Source: Luteolibacter rhizosphaerae (GTDB lineage: Bacteria > Verrucomicrobiota > Verrucomicrobiia > Verrucomicrobiales > Akkermansiaceae). From it: a stretch of 64,000 bases of DNA. The stretch's first letter is position 1. Each line of letters begins with the position of its first letter. Below are positions 23,798 through 32,555 of the stretch, piece by piece. A model generated the notes under the pieces. It was not told where the DNA came from. It did not search any database and saw nothing but the letters and a program-made list of their open reading frames with translations. The translations under genes were made by a program, and so were the position numbers. The DNA is taken from contig NZ_JAPDDR010000002.1 of NCBI RefSeq assembly GCF_025950095.1, positions 62,001-126,000 on the forward strand, in the 5' to 3' direction.

Positions 23798-26221
23798 ATG
23801 AAAACCATCCGCACCATCCTCCTCCTCTCCTTGCCTGCCGCCTCCTTCGCCGGCACCCACGTCTGGTCAGGCGCAGGCTCGAACACCCTCTGGAGCAATC
23901 CCGCCAACTGGTCCTCCGGCGGCGTCCCGGTCGCCGGTGAAGCCGCTCCCGTGAAGCTCGTCTTCCCCGCCAACGCGACGGTCAAGAACAGCAGCCCGAA
24001 CGTCAGCAACTTGAAGGTGGATGCCATCGAGGTGGATCTCACCTCGGGCCACTATGTCTTCTCCACCGCTGGCATCCCCGTGACTCTCACGGGTGTGGCA
24101 GGTGATAACTTCAAGCTCACCGGTCCCTCGGGAACCGTCACATGGCAGCCCGCCCTCAGCTTGCAGGCCACTTGCCGTATCAACCTTCTGGGCTCCTGCA
24201 CGCTCGATCTCCAAGGTGTCGTGGCAGGCAACGGCGGTATCACCAAACAAGGAGGCGGCTCGCTCCGGTTCAATGCCGGCGGTGCCGCCAATAGCTTCAC
24301 CGGTCCGCTGCGAGGCGAGAGCGGGTCCATCTACTTGAGCAAGATCGCCGGAACTCCCTGCTTCGGCGGTAAACTTCAATTGATTGGCGGCTCATGCACG
24401 ATCGGAACATCGCACCAGATTCCCGATTCCGCCGAGATCGAACTCGAGAACGGAATTCTCTCGGCTTCTCCCGCCAGCTCCGGAACCGTCGTCAGTGAAA
24501 CCATCGGGAACGTGTCGATCGCCGGCAATTGCACGATCCGCGCTTACACCGATTGCACGATCGTCCTCGGCGGCACCGTGACGACCTCGGAAACGATCAA
24601 CTCGGGTGCTTCGATCTTCACGACGGGAAACGGAGTGATCTCTCTGGGCGCCGGTGACCGGACTTTCTCGATTCCTCTGGCCAATTCCCAGATCTCCATC
24701 GCCGCTCCGATCGCGAACGGCATCACCGCGACCGGCATCGTGAAAACGGGTGCGGGATCTCTCCAGTTGAAAGCGGCTAACACTTTCACCGGAACGGTGG
24801 ATATCAAGGGCGGCCGGCTTGACATCTTCAACGCAGCATCCTTGGGCACCGGCGCGGGGGTCACTCGTGTTCGCGAGGGTGCGACCTTGCGGATCGACGA
24901 TCCTATCGTGGTCCCGGCATCCGAGAAGATCTTTCTGGATGGAGCGCTCGAGTCTTATGACTCGGCCGAGGTGGCCGGAGAGATGGTGCTCGGCGGTAGT
25001 CCGGCAATGGTTTCGAGCTCCTCGAAAGTCTTGAAGCTTTCAGGTGTTATCTCGGGCACTACCGGACCTTCCATCCTCAACGGCGGCACCGTGGAGTTCG
25101 CGGGGTCGCAGCCGAACACCTACACCGGCGTTACCATGGTCCGGCCTGGTGGCGTCCTTCAATTGGCCAAGAGCAATGGCAATGCGCTCGTCTCGCCTGT
25201 TCAGTTGGAGCTGGGCACGCTCAAGCTCGCCGCGGCCAATCAGATCGCGGATTCGGTGCCGATCTGGTTTGCCAATGGAGGCATCTTCGACCTGAACGGC
25301 TTCAATGAAACCGTGCTTTCCACCTTCGGCCTCACCCAAGGTCTCATCAAGCTCGGCAGCGGGACCTTGACCCTCACCACGGATTCCTCGGCGCAGATGG
25401 GCACGGCCAGCGAAGAATTCAGGGTCACTGGCACCGCGTCCTCCGCCATCCGGAAGAAGGGAAACGGATTCCTCACCATCTACCGCAATCCTGAGATCGA
25501 GAACGGCGATGAGCTCACCGCCCTTCATGTCGAGTCCGGCAAGGTTGCGCTTTATGAGCATTGGCAGGGCCCGATCTTCGTCACCGGAGGCTCTCTCGAA
25601 GGCGCGGCAGAGACTGGCCCCATCACCAGCCAAGGCGGAAACCTCAAGCTGACGAACATGCAGTCGAAGGGCGTGACCAATATTGGAAGCTCCGGATCCT
25701 ACACCTGCAATCTTACCAGCGAGGTCCCGGGCACCGGCTTCGGTACCATGAAAATCACCGGGGAGATCAATCTCACCGGAATGACGCTCAATCTCTCCCT
25801 CGGCTATCTCCCGATGAACGGCTCGACCTATACCCTCCTTGAGAATGATGGAACCGATCCCGTGATCGGAAGCTTCAACGGCCTTCCGGAAGGAGCAATG
25901 GTTGTCGTCAATGGTCAGGTCTTCAAGATCACCTATAAGGGTGGCTCGGGAAAAAACGACGTGATGCTCCGCTTCGCTGGTGTGGGTACCCCCGGCCCGG
26001 AAATCACCTCCGTGGTTCATCAACCGGACGGCAAGGTGAAGATCGAGGTCAAATGGCTTCCTGGTAAAACGGTCAACTTGGAACGGGCAATCGGAAACGG
26101 CTTCGAGAACTGGAGCGTCGAAGGCAGCTTCACTCTGGACGCCGCCGGCAAGGCCACCATCATCAAGAACTATTTCTACTCGCAGTCCGAGTTCTTCCGT
26201 CTGCGCACGAGCCCTCAGTGA
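23798..26221 (+). CDS. exported autotransporter-associated beta-strand repeat protein
   Basis: This 807-residue protein has a signal peptide (MKTIRTILLLSLPAASFAG). The mature part is a long series of beta-helix repeats of the PF12951 type, such as 'GGITKQGGGSLRFNAGGAANSF', 'IVKTGAGSLQLKAANTFTGTV' and 'GGTVEFAGSQPNTYTGVT'. There is no C-terminal autotransporter barrel. Instead the end is a small domain ('GKVKIEVKWLPGKTVNLERA ... EFFRLRTSPQ') common in verrucomicrobial secreted proteins. It is probably a surface or secreted adhesin-like filament. The stop is four bases from that of the convergent nucleoside transporter. Confidence 0.88.
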   Translation: MKTIRTILLLSLPAASFAGTHVWSGAGSNTLWSNPANWSSGGVPVAGEAAPVKLVFPANATVKNSSPNVSNLKVDAIEVDLTSGHYVFSTAGIPVTLTGVAGDNFKLTGPSGTVTWQPALSLQATCRINLLGSCTLDLQGVVAGNGGITKQGGGSLRFNAGGAANSFTGPLRGESGSIYLSKIAGTPCFGGKLQLIGGSCTIGTSHQIPDSAEIELENGILSASPASSGTVVSETIGNVSIAGNCTIRAYTDCTIVLGGTVTTSETINSGASIFTTGNGVISLGAGDRTFSIPLANSQISIAAPIANGITATGIVKTGAGSLQLKAANTFTGTVDIKGGRLDIFNAASLGTGAGVTRVREGATLRIDDPIVVPASEKIFLDGALESYDSAEVAGEMVLGGSPAMVSSSSKVLKLSGVISGTTGPSILNGGTVEFAGSQPNTYTGVTMVRPGGVLQLAKSNGNALVSPVQLELGTLKLAAANQIADSVPIWFANGGIFDLNGFNETVLSTFGLTQGLIKLGSGTLTLTTDSSAQMGTASEEFRVTGTASSAIRKKGNGFLTIYRNPEIENGDELTALHVESGKVALYEHWQGPIFVTGGSLEGAAETGPITSQGGNLKLTNMQSKGVTNIGSSGSYTCNLTSEVPGTGFGTMKITGEINLTGMTLNLSLGYLPMNGSTYTLLENDGTDPVIGSFNGLPEGAMVVVNGQVFKITYKGGSGKNDVMLRFAGVGTPGPEITSVVHQPDGKVKIEVKWLPGKTVNLERAIGNGFENWSVEGSFTLDAAGKATIIKNYFYSQSEFFRLRTSPQ

Positions 26222-26225
26222 ACTC

Positions 26226-27494
26226 TCAGTTGGCCCAAGAATAAAGCGCTCCCGCCAGCGTCGCCGTCATCAGGGTGGCCATCGTTCCACCCAGCACCGC
26301 CTTGAATCCCAGTGCGGCGATCGTCGGCCGCTGCCCCGGCGCAATGCTTCCCGTTCCTCCCAACTGGATGCCGATCGACGCGAAGTTCGCGAAGCCGCAC
26401 AGCGCGAAGGTGGCGATGTAGATTGACTTCTGCGAAAGCTCGCCCGCCGCCTTCATCCCGCCCAGTTCCTGATAGGCCACGAATTCGTTGAAGACCAACT
26501 TCGTCCCGATCAGCGAGCCCACCTCCTTGATGTCCGCACCCTCGATCCCGATCAGCCATGCGATCGGCGCGAACAGATAGCCGAGCAGCACGTTCAGCGA
26601 CAGGCTCGGGTGAATGTGCGAGAGGATCCCGTTGATCAGCGCCGCGAAGGCGATGAAGGCGATCAGCATCGCGCCCACGTTCGCCGCCAGCTTCAGCCCC
26701 TCGCTCGTGCCATTCGCCAGCGCATCCAGGAAGTTCGCGCCCAGCTTGTCCTTCGGTACGTGCAGCGAGTCGTCGATCGGCTCCGTCTGCGGGATCAGCA
26801 GCTTCGCCACCACCAGCGAGGCCGGTGCCGCCATGAATGAAGCGCAGAGCAGGAACTTTGCATAGGCCACGCGCTGCGCCTCATCCGTGCCACCCAGGAT
26901 CGAGATGTAGGCCAGCAGCACCCCGCCCGCGATCGTCGCCATACCCCCGGTCATCAGCGCGAAAATTTCGCTCCGGTTCATCCGGTCGATGTAGGGCTTG
27001 ATCATCAGCGGGCTCTCCGTCTGCCCCAGGAAAATCTCCGCCGCCGCCGCCAGCGATTCCGCGCCGGACAGCCGCATGAATTTCTTCGTCACCCACGCGA
27101 AGGCCCACACCACCTTCTGCAGCACCCCGCAGTAGTAGAGCATCGAGCACAGCGCGGAGAAAAAGATGATCGTCGGCAGCACCTGGAAGGCGAACACGAA
27201 GGCCCCTCCCGCGCCGAACACTCCGCCCATCGCGGCCGGATCCGCCAGCGGCCCGAAGACGAACTGCGCCCCCTCCTTCGAGAAATCCGTCACCCACACG
27301 AAAAACTGCGCCAGCGACTCGAAAACTCCGTCCGCCCCCGGCACCACCAGAAACAGCAGCGCCAGGATGATCTGCAGCGTCAACCCGCCACCCACCAGTT
27401 TCCAATCGATCGCCCGGCGGTTCTCCGACAGCGCCACACCGATGGCGATGATGGCCGTCAGGCCGAGCAGGGCGCGGAGCAGATCTGTTAGCAT
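26226..27494 (-). CDS. nupC: concentrative nucleoside transporter, NupC family
   Basis: This 422-residue inner-membrane permease of the CNT family couples nucleoside uptake to Na+ or H+. It has about ten hydrophobic helices. Family motifs include 'EIFLGQTESPLMIKPY' (nucleoside and ion site, Gln-Thr-Glu), 'GGMATIAGGVLLAYI', 'TKLVFNEFVAYQEL' and 'ALCGFANFASIGIQLGG'. An N-terminal helix pair and the gate domain are intact, so it should be functional. It stands alone on its strand. Its upstream region faces rnhA. Confidence 0.93.
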   Translation of the reverse strand: MLTDLLRALLGLTAIIAIGVALSENRRAIDWKLVGGGLTLQIILALLFLVVPGADGVFESLAQFFVWVTDFSKEGAQFVFGPLADPAAMGGVFGAGGAFVFAFQVLPTIIFFSALCSMLYYCGVLQKVVWAFAWVTKKFMRLSGAESLAAAAEIFLGQTESPLMIKPYIDRMNRSEIFALMTGGMATIAGGVLLAYISILGGTDEAQRVAYAKFLLCASFMAAPASLVVAKLLIPQTEPIDDSLHVPKDKLGANFLDALANGTSEGLKLAANVGAMLIAFIAFAALINGILSHIHPSLSLNVLLGYLFAPIAWLIGIEGADIKEVGSLIGTKLVFNEFVAYQELGGMKAAGELSQKSIYIATFALCGFANFASIGIQLGGTGSIAPGQRPTIAALGFKAVLGGTMATLMTATLAGALYSWAN

Positions 27495-27660
27495 GGGGAA
27501 GGGGAGCCGGACAGCACGGCGCGGGCCGGGTATCTAGCCTTCTTCGCAAATTCCCGCCCTTCCGCCAAGATCCCGTTTGTGACACCCGGGGTCCCAAACC
27601 GCACCCCCAAACGAAATCCTCGACTCCTCCGCCCGGCCCCGCTTCCCTCCGCCCCGCCGA

Positions 27661-28125
27661 ATGAGACGCGTCGTCATCCATACCGATGGAGCATGCAAGG
27701 GCAACCCGGGCCCGGGCGGCTACGGCGTCGTCATGGTCTGCGGCAAGCACCGCCTGGAACTCGCCAAGGGCTTCACCCGCACCACCAACAACCGCATGGA
27801 ACTCCTCGCCACCATCGTGGCCTTGGAGACTCTCAAGGAGCCCTGCGAGGTCGAACTGCTCTCCGACTCCCGCTACGTCATCGACGCCATGACCAAGAAC
27901 TGGATCAAGGGCTGGAAGTCGAAGGGTTGGCGCACCGCCTCGAATCAGCCGGTGAAAAACCAAGACCTCTGGATGCGCCTCGCCTCCGCCGCGGACCCTC
28001 ACAAGATGACTTGGAAGTGGCTCCGGGGCCACGCCGGCCACAAGGAGAACGAGCGCTGCGACGTCCTCGCCGTCGCCGCCGCCACCGGTCGCGATCTCCT
28101 CATCGACGCTGGCTTCGACGGCTAG
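27661..28125 (+). CDS. rnhA: ribonuclease HI
   Basis: Ribonuclease HI cuts the RNA strand of RNA-DNA hybrids. The 154-residue protein matches E. coli RNase HI in length. Catalytic residues are visible: Asp9 in 'IHTDGACKGNPGPGGYG', the Glu in 'NNRMELLATI', the Asp in 'LSDSRYVIDAM' and the final Asp in 'NERCDVLAV'. The basic handle helix region (NWIKGWKSKGWRTAS) is present. The 166 bases upstream, shared with nupC, show no clear promoter to me. Confidence 0.95.
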   Translation: MRRVVIHTDGACKGNPGPGGYGVVMVCGKHRLELAKGFTRTTNNRMELLATIVALETLKEPCEVELLSDSRYVIDAMTKNWIKGWKSKGWRTASNQPVKNQDLWMRLASAADPHKMTWKWLRGHAGHKENERCDVLAVAAATGRDLLIDAGFDG

Positions 28126-28170
28126 CCATTCCCCGACCGGGAGGACCATCGGCACGGATCGAGCGCGTTC

Positions 28171-28199
28171 TTGCCAATGCCCCTTTGCTCCGCCTCAGT
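28171..28199 (+). promoter_or_regulatory. candidate promoter for LprI-like gene
   Basis: TTGCCA and CTCAGT are separated by 17 bases, eight bases before the GTG start. The -10 is poor. A GGAG sits directly before the start codon, so a longer leader from another promoter cannot be excluded. Confidence 0.25.
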
Positions 28200-28207
28200 C
28201 TGGAGCC

Positions 28208-28558
28208 GTGAAACTCTCCTTCATCCTCTTCGTCCTCGCCTGCGCTCCCCTCGCCTTCGCGCAAACGCAGCTCGAGATGAACGACAAGGCCGCCGCCGAA
28301 TTCGCCAAGGCCGACAAGGAGCTCAACGAGGTCTACGCCAAGGTCATCGGCGTCCTCGATGACCAGGCCAAGGAAATGCTCAAGCGCTCCCAGCGCGCAT
28401 GGGTGGCATTCCGCGATGCCGAAGCCGCCTTCCGCGCCGATGCCGAGGCCCGCTGGGGCAGCATGTGGCCGCTGGTTCATGAAGGTGTTCGCGGCAAGCT
28501 CACCCGCGAACGGGTGAAGGCATTGCGCGAATATCTGATCGAAGAAGGTAACAAATAG
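28208..28558 (+). CDS. exported LprI/DUF1311-like protein without cysteines
   Basis: This 116-residue protein starts at a GTG preceded by GGAG and has a signal peptide (KLSFILFVLACAPLAFAQ). The mature part has the DUF1311 helix pattern 'ADKELNEVYAKVIGVLDDQAKEMLKRSQRAWVAFRD'. The related LprI domain inhibits lysozyme, and most DUF1311 proteins carry conserved cysteine pairs. This one has none in its mature part, so disulfide stabilisation is lost. The role is inferred from the family only. Confidence 0.8.
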   Translation: MKLSFILFVLACAPLAFAQTQLEMNDKAAAEFAKADKELNEVYAKVIGVLDDQAKEMLKRSQRAWVAFRDAEAAFRADAEARWGSMWPLVHEGVRGKLTRERVKALREYLIEEGNK

Positions 28559-28614
28559 GATTTGTACGTCAGCTTGCAAAGAAGCTCCGGATAGGGTGGT
28601 AAGAGACGATCCGG

Positions 28615-31530
28615 ATGAAACCCAAGTCCTCGATTCTCTGCTGCATCTTTGTTTCGCAGGCCTTCGCTCTCGATACCTCTTTGGTTCGCGGATCCGGGCC
28701 CTTGTCTCCCGAGGAAGAGCTCAAGGGTTTCAGCCTTCCTCCCGGCTTTCAGGCCCAGCTCTTTGCCGCCGAGCCGCAGATCGACAAACCGATCAATATC
28801 GCCTTCGACGAGCGCGGCCGCCTCTGGGTCACCAGCACGCACGAGTATCCTTACGCCGCCGTCCGCGAGCGCTGGTCAGACGCGGAAGGCTCCCGGGTCG
28901 CCGATAGCCGCGATGCCATCATCATCCTCGAAGACACCGATAAGGATGGCCGCGCCGACAAGCGCACCGTCTTCGCCGATGGCCTGAACATCCCCACCGG
29001 TGTCCTCCCGTACAAGACCGGCTGCATCGCTTGGAGCATCCCTAACATCTGGTTCTTCGACGATACCGATGGCGATGGCATCTGCGACAAGCGCACGATC
29101 CTCTTCGGCCCCCTCGGCTGGGAGAAGGATGTCCATGGCAACAACTCCAGCTTCCGCCTCGCGCCGGATGGCTGGATCTATGCCACCCACGGTTTCAGCA
29201 ATACCAGCCACTTCAAGGTTCGCCCGGAGAATCTCAACGGCGCCAAGCCCGCGGATCCCGGCACCGAGCTCACGCTGAACTCGGGCAATGTCTACCGCTT
29301 CCTCCCGGATGGCAGCCGCATCGAGCTCTTCAGCGCCGGCCAGGTGAATCCCTTCGGCCTCGCTTGGGACGATCTCGGGAATCTCTACAGCGCGGATTGC
29401 CACAGCGCCCCGATCTATCAGCTTATCCCCGGTGCCGTATATCCCAGCTTCGGCAAGCCGGATGACGGCCTCGGCTTCGGCCCGGTCATGATGCATCACA
29501 GCCACTCCTCCACCGGCATCTGCGGCATCACCTACTTGAACTCCCGTACTTGGGGCGATGATTGGCAGGACCGCATCCTCATCGGGAATGTCGTCACCTC
29601 CCGCATCAATTGCGATGTCGTGAGCTTCAAGGGCAGCACCCCCATCGCCCGGGAGGAGCAGGATTTCCTGAGCAGTGCCGATCCTTGGTTCCGTCCTGTC
29701 GATCTCCGCATCGGCCCGGATCGCGCGCTCTACGTCGCCGATTTCTATAACAAGGTCATCGGTCACTACGAAGTTCCCTTGGAGCACCCCGGTCGCGACC
29801 GCGAGCGCGGCCGCATCTGGCGCATCGTGAAGAACGACGGCATGCCAGGGGAGGGGAGTGCCGCGCCGGATCCCGTCGCTCAACTCCGCTTCGCGGCCCG
29901 CTCCGGCCCGCTCGCACCGGAGCAACTGGACACCGTGCGCCGCTGGCTCGGCGGGAAGGATCCTTTCGAGAAGCGCGCCGCCGTCGAGGCCCTCATCCGC
30001 CCCGTCTCCGTCGATTGGCTGCCGGATCTCCTCAGTGCCATGGCCCTCGCTCCGGAGGAAGACGAATCCCTTCGCCATCAGCTTCGCATCGTCATCCGCA
30101 AGCACCTCGAATTGCCGGATGCCTTCGCCAAGCTGCCCCGCGGCCCCATGTCCTCAGGCCTGGAGGCGGAGCTCCTCCGCATCGCCCGCTCCGTCCAGAC
30201 GGAGGGCGCCGCCCGCTACCTTCTTGCGGAGCTCCGCAGTCATCCACAGCCCGCCTCGGAGCTCGCCGCGTCACTCAACCGCCTCGCGCTTTTAATCCCC
30301 GCTGGCGAACTCGCCGACTTGGCCAAGGAGCAGTTCCCCTTGGACTTCGCCGCCCAAGCCGATCTCCTCGCCGCCATCGTCGATGGCATCCAGCAGCGCG
30401 GCGACCTGCCCGCGGCTGATATCACCGGCTGGGCCTCGGCCATCGCCACCAAGCTGTTAGAGAGTCAGCAGCCTCAGTCCGCCGCAGCATGGAACGCCAT
30501 CGCCGATCCCGCCTCGCCCGCCATCCCGTGGGCCATCCAGACCCGCCCGCTGCAGGATGGCGGCGATCTCCAAGTCATCTCCAGCCTCGATGGTGGCGGC
30601 CCGGAGCCGGAGAGCCGCACCGGCACCCTGCGTTCCGCCGCCTTTTCCGCTCCACCTGCCTTCACTTTCGTGCTCTGCGGTCATGCCGGTCCGCTCGGCG
30701 AGGAAGCTCACACCCGCACCTTCGTCCGCCTTGTCGATGAAACCACCGGCGAGGAACTCCGCCGCGCCGCCCCGCCCCGGAACGATGCCGCCACTCGCAT
30801 CCGCTGGGAACTCGGCGAGCACGCCGGGAAGAAAGTCCGCTTCGAGCTTACCGATGGTGATAGCGGCTCCGCCTATGCGTGGCTCGCTGCTGGTGGCTTC
30901 GAGCCCGCGCTCATCGATGTCGCCTCATTTTCCTCCGGCTCCGGTCACGCCGTCCGACTCTCGCGCCTAGCCCTGCTCTTGAAATACGCCGCCCCCGCCG
31001 GTCTCCGCGATCGCCTTGCCGCCTACCTCCCCGCGCCTCCGCCCGCCCCGCCATCCGCCATCACCCCGGAGATGCGTGCTGCCGCCGATCAAGCGATCCA
31101 ATCCCACAGCGCCGCCTTCAATGCCGCCGCGGCTGACAAACCCCGCGGATCCGAACTCTTCACCACCCACTGCGCCGCCTGCCACGCCATCGGCGGCAAG
31201 GGTGCCTTGGTCGGTCCGCAGCTTGATGGCATCGGCAATCGCGGCCCCGCCCGACTTTTCGAGGACATCCTCGATCCCAATCGCAACGTCGACGCCCACT
31301 TCCGCCTTCACCTCATCGCCCGCAAGGACGGCAGCACCTTCGCCGGCCTCGAGCGCGGCAGGCTCGGCCAAGTCCTCGTCTGCGTCGATGCCGCCGGCCA
31401 AGAGCACCGCATCCCCGCGTCTGACATCATCTCCAACGAGGAAACCGGCATGTCTCTCATGCCCCCCAGCTTCCAAGCCCTTCCCGCCAAGGACCTCCAA
31501 GACCTCGTCGCCTGGCTCCTCGAGAAGTAA
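28615..31530 (+). CDS. PVC-type membrane-bound dehydrogenase with HEAT and cytochrome c domains
   Basis: This 971-residue exported protein has a signal peptide. The N-terminal half is a six-bladed propeller of the glucose/sorbosone dehydrogenase type ('GFQAQLFAAEPQIDKPINIAFDERGRLWV', 'QVNPFGLAWDDLGNLYSADC'). A HEAT-like helical region follows. The C-terminal module carries a c-type heme site CAACH at about residue 850, with 'GGKGALVGPQLDGIGNRG' and a distal Met candidate in 'EETGMSLMPPSF'. This is the architecture of the large PVC-specific family TIGR02604/TIGR02603. It probably oxidises a sugar or alcohol and passes electrons to the heme. A DUF1080 protein is convergent. Confidence 0.9.
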   Translation: MKPKSSILCCIFVSQAFALDTSLVRGSGPLSPEEELKGFSLPPGFQAQLFAAEPQIDKPINIAFDERGRLWVTSTHEYPYAAVRERWSDAEGSRVADSRDAIIILEDTDKDGRADKRTVFADGLNIPTGVLPYKTGCIAWSIPNIWFFDDTDGDGICDKRTILFGPLGWEKDVHGNNSSFRLAPDGWIYATHGFSNTSHFKVRPENLNGAKPADPGTELTLNSGNVYRFLPDGSRIELFSAGQVNPFGLAWDDLGNLYSADCHSAPIYQLIPGAVYPSFGKPDDGLGFGPVMMHHSHSSTGICGITYLNSRTWGDDWQDRILIGNVVTSRINCDVVSFKGSTPIAREEQDFLSSADPWFRPVDLRIGPDRALYVADFYNKVIGHYEVPLEHPGRDRERGRIWRIVKNDGMPGEGSAAPDPVAQLRFAARSGPLAPEQLDTVRRWLGGKDPFEKRAAVEALIRPVSVDWLPDLLSAMALAPEEDESLRHQLRIVIRKHLELPDAFAKLPRGPMSSGLEAELLRIARSVQTEGAARYLLAELRSHPQPASELAASLNRLALLIPAGELADLAKEQFPLDFAAQADLLAAIVDGIQQRGDLPAADITGWASAIATKLLESQQPQSAAAWNAIADPASPAIPWAIQTRPLQDGGDLQVISSLDGGGPEPESRTGTLRSAAFSAPPAFTFVLCGHAGPLGEEAHTRTFVRLVDETTGEELRRAAPPRNDAATRIRWELGEHAGKKVRFELTDGDSGSAYAWLAAGGFEPALIDVASFSSGSGHAVRLSRLALLLKYAAPAGLRDRLAAYLPAPPPAPPSAITPEMRAAADQAIQSHSAAFNAAAADKPRGSELFTTHCAACHAIGGKGALVGPQLDGIGNRGPARLFEDILDPNRNVDAHFRLHLIARKDGSTFAGLERGRLGQVLVCVDAAGQEHRIPASDIISNEETGMSLMPPSFQALPAKDLQDLVAWLLEK

Positions 31531-31550
31531 ACCGGGCCCTCTCTTAGCCT

Positions 31551-31577
31551 TTCCGTGTGTTCCGTGTATTCCGTGGT
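31551..31577. repeat. three tandem 9-base units
   Basis: The units TTCCGTGTG, TTCCGTGTA and TTCCGTGGT follow one another in the 68-base gap between convergent genes. The terminal unit matches the end of the larger inverted-repeat element at 36994-37122 (ATCCGTGGT), so both belong to one family. Confidence 0.6.
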
Positions 31578-31598
31578 TTTGCTTCCTCTTCCTCACCC

Positions 31599-32261
31599 TC
31601 ACAGCTCCATCACTCGCGCATTCCGGATCTGCACGAAGCTCCCCCCGCGGCTCAATTCCTGAAACCCGATCCGTCCTCTCCGCGGCCTCTCCGCCAGCGG
31701 CTTCGCATCCTTCCCGTCGTGTCGCTTCACCGTCTCCTTCTGTTCGTCCAGATTGAGATCCAGGACCGTCTCACCGTTCAGCACCACCGTCACCTGCGGC
31801 CCCTTCATCGTCACCTTGTAGTGGTTCCACTCCGTCGGCTTGTAGACCTGTTTCCTCGGTGCCACCGCCCGGTAGAGCCCGCCCGTTAGCTCGGACTCCT
31901 TCGCCTGCGGATTGTACCTCGCATCCGCCATCTGCAGCTCGATCCCGTCGAAGGCCGGATCTCCCTCCGTCGGGAAGCGCAGCCCGCAGCCGCTATTGCC
32001 CTGCTCCCCCAGCTTCCATTCGAATTCCAGCACGAAGTCCCCGTACTCCTTCTCGCTCACCAGCCAGGTTCCCCGCATGTCGCTCCCGTGCAGTACGCCG
32101 TCCTTCACCCGCCACAGCGCCCCCGGCGGAGCCTCCTCTTTCACATCGTCCCAGCGCTGCACCTTCCAGCCCTCCGGCAGCCCGTCCTTCGGGAAAAGCG
32201 ATACGAATTCGCCACCGTGAACGATGGCAGTGGCGAGCAATAGGCAAGCGAGGGTTCTCAT
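31599..32261 (-). CDS. exported DUF1080 (3-keto-disaccharide hydrolase-like) protein
   Basis: This 220-residue protein has a signal peptide (MRTLACLLLATAIVHG) and a concanavalin-like DUF1080 domain. The landmarks 'GALWRVKDGVLHGSD', 'YGDFVLEFEWKLGEQGNSGCGLRFP', 'WNHYKVTMKGPQVTVVLNGE' and the C-terminal 'RRGRIGFQEL' are all in order. Members act on 3-keto sugars or bind glycans. This family is expanded in Verrucomicrobiota and Planctomycetota and is often near sugar-oxidising enzymes, as here with the convergent dehydrogenase. The substrate is not known. The 294 bases upstream of its start hold only a short direct repeat and the ileS promoter candidate. Confidence 0.9.
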   Translation of the reverse strand: MRTLACLLLATAIVHGGEFVSLFPKDGLPEGWKVQRWDDVKEEAPPGALWRVKDGVLHGSDMRGTWLVSEKEYGDFVLEFEWKLGEQGNSGCGLRFPTEGDPAFDGIELQMADARYNPQAKESELTGGLYRAVAPRKQVYKPTEWNHYKVTMKGPQVTVVLNGETVLDLNLDEQKETVKRHDGKDAKPLAERPRRGRIGFQELSRGGSFVQIRNARVMEL

Positions 32262-32426
32262 GGGGTCCTGATTCTGAACGCGGAGAACGCCTGTGATTTT
32301 TTCACATGGCTGCCACCGCCGGGATTATCAAAGCGGCTACCCTAGCCCCGGCACGCCCGCAAATCCAAGCCCGGAGCCAGCCAAGCGGCTCGGTAACCGC
32401 TCCCGCCCACCATTCCCTCCCACTCT

Positions 32427-32456
32427 GATTGGTGATGGGAAGATTGGTGATTAGGG
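32427..32456. repeat. short direct repeat, 15-base period
   Basis: GATTGGTGAT occurs at 32427 and again at 32442 in the gap between the DUF1080 gene and ileS. It is one of several short-period intergenic repeats here. Confidence 0.45.
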
Positions 32457-32514
32457 ATTTATCCCGCCCTCGCCGCCCCGGGAATAACCCCGAATTTCCA
32501 CCCCTCCCCGGTGA

Positions 32515-32543
32515 TTGACCCCCTCCGGGACCGCTGCTAGCGT
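32515..32543 (+). promoter_or_regulatory. candidate promoter for ileS-lspA
   Basis: TTGACC and TAGCGT are separated by exactly 17 bases, with the -10 ending 12 bases before the ileS ATG. This is the same layout as at 5878-5906. No T-box-like structure is visible in this short leader. Confidence 0.35.
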
Positions 32544-32555
32544 CCGCGCCCGCCA

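Noticed and set aside
32262-32555. Search for a T-box or other riboswitch ahead of ileS
   Set aside because: No T-box sequence or stem series is visible, and the candidate promoter leaves almost no leader.
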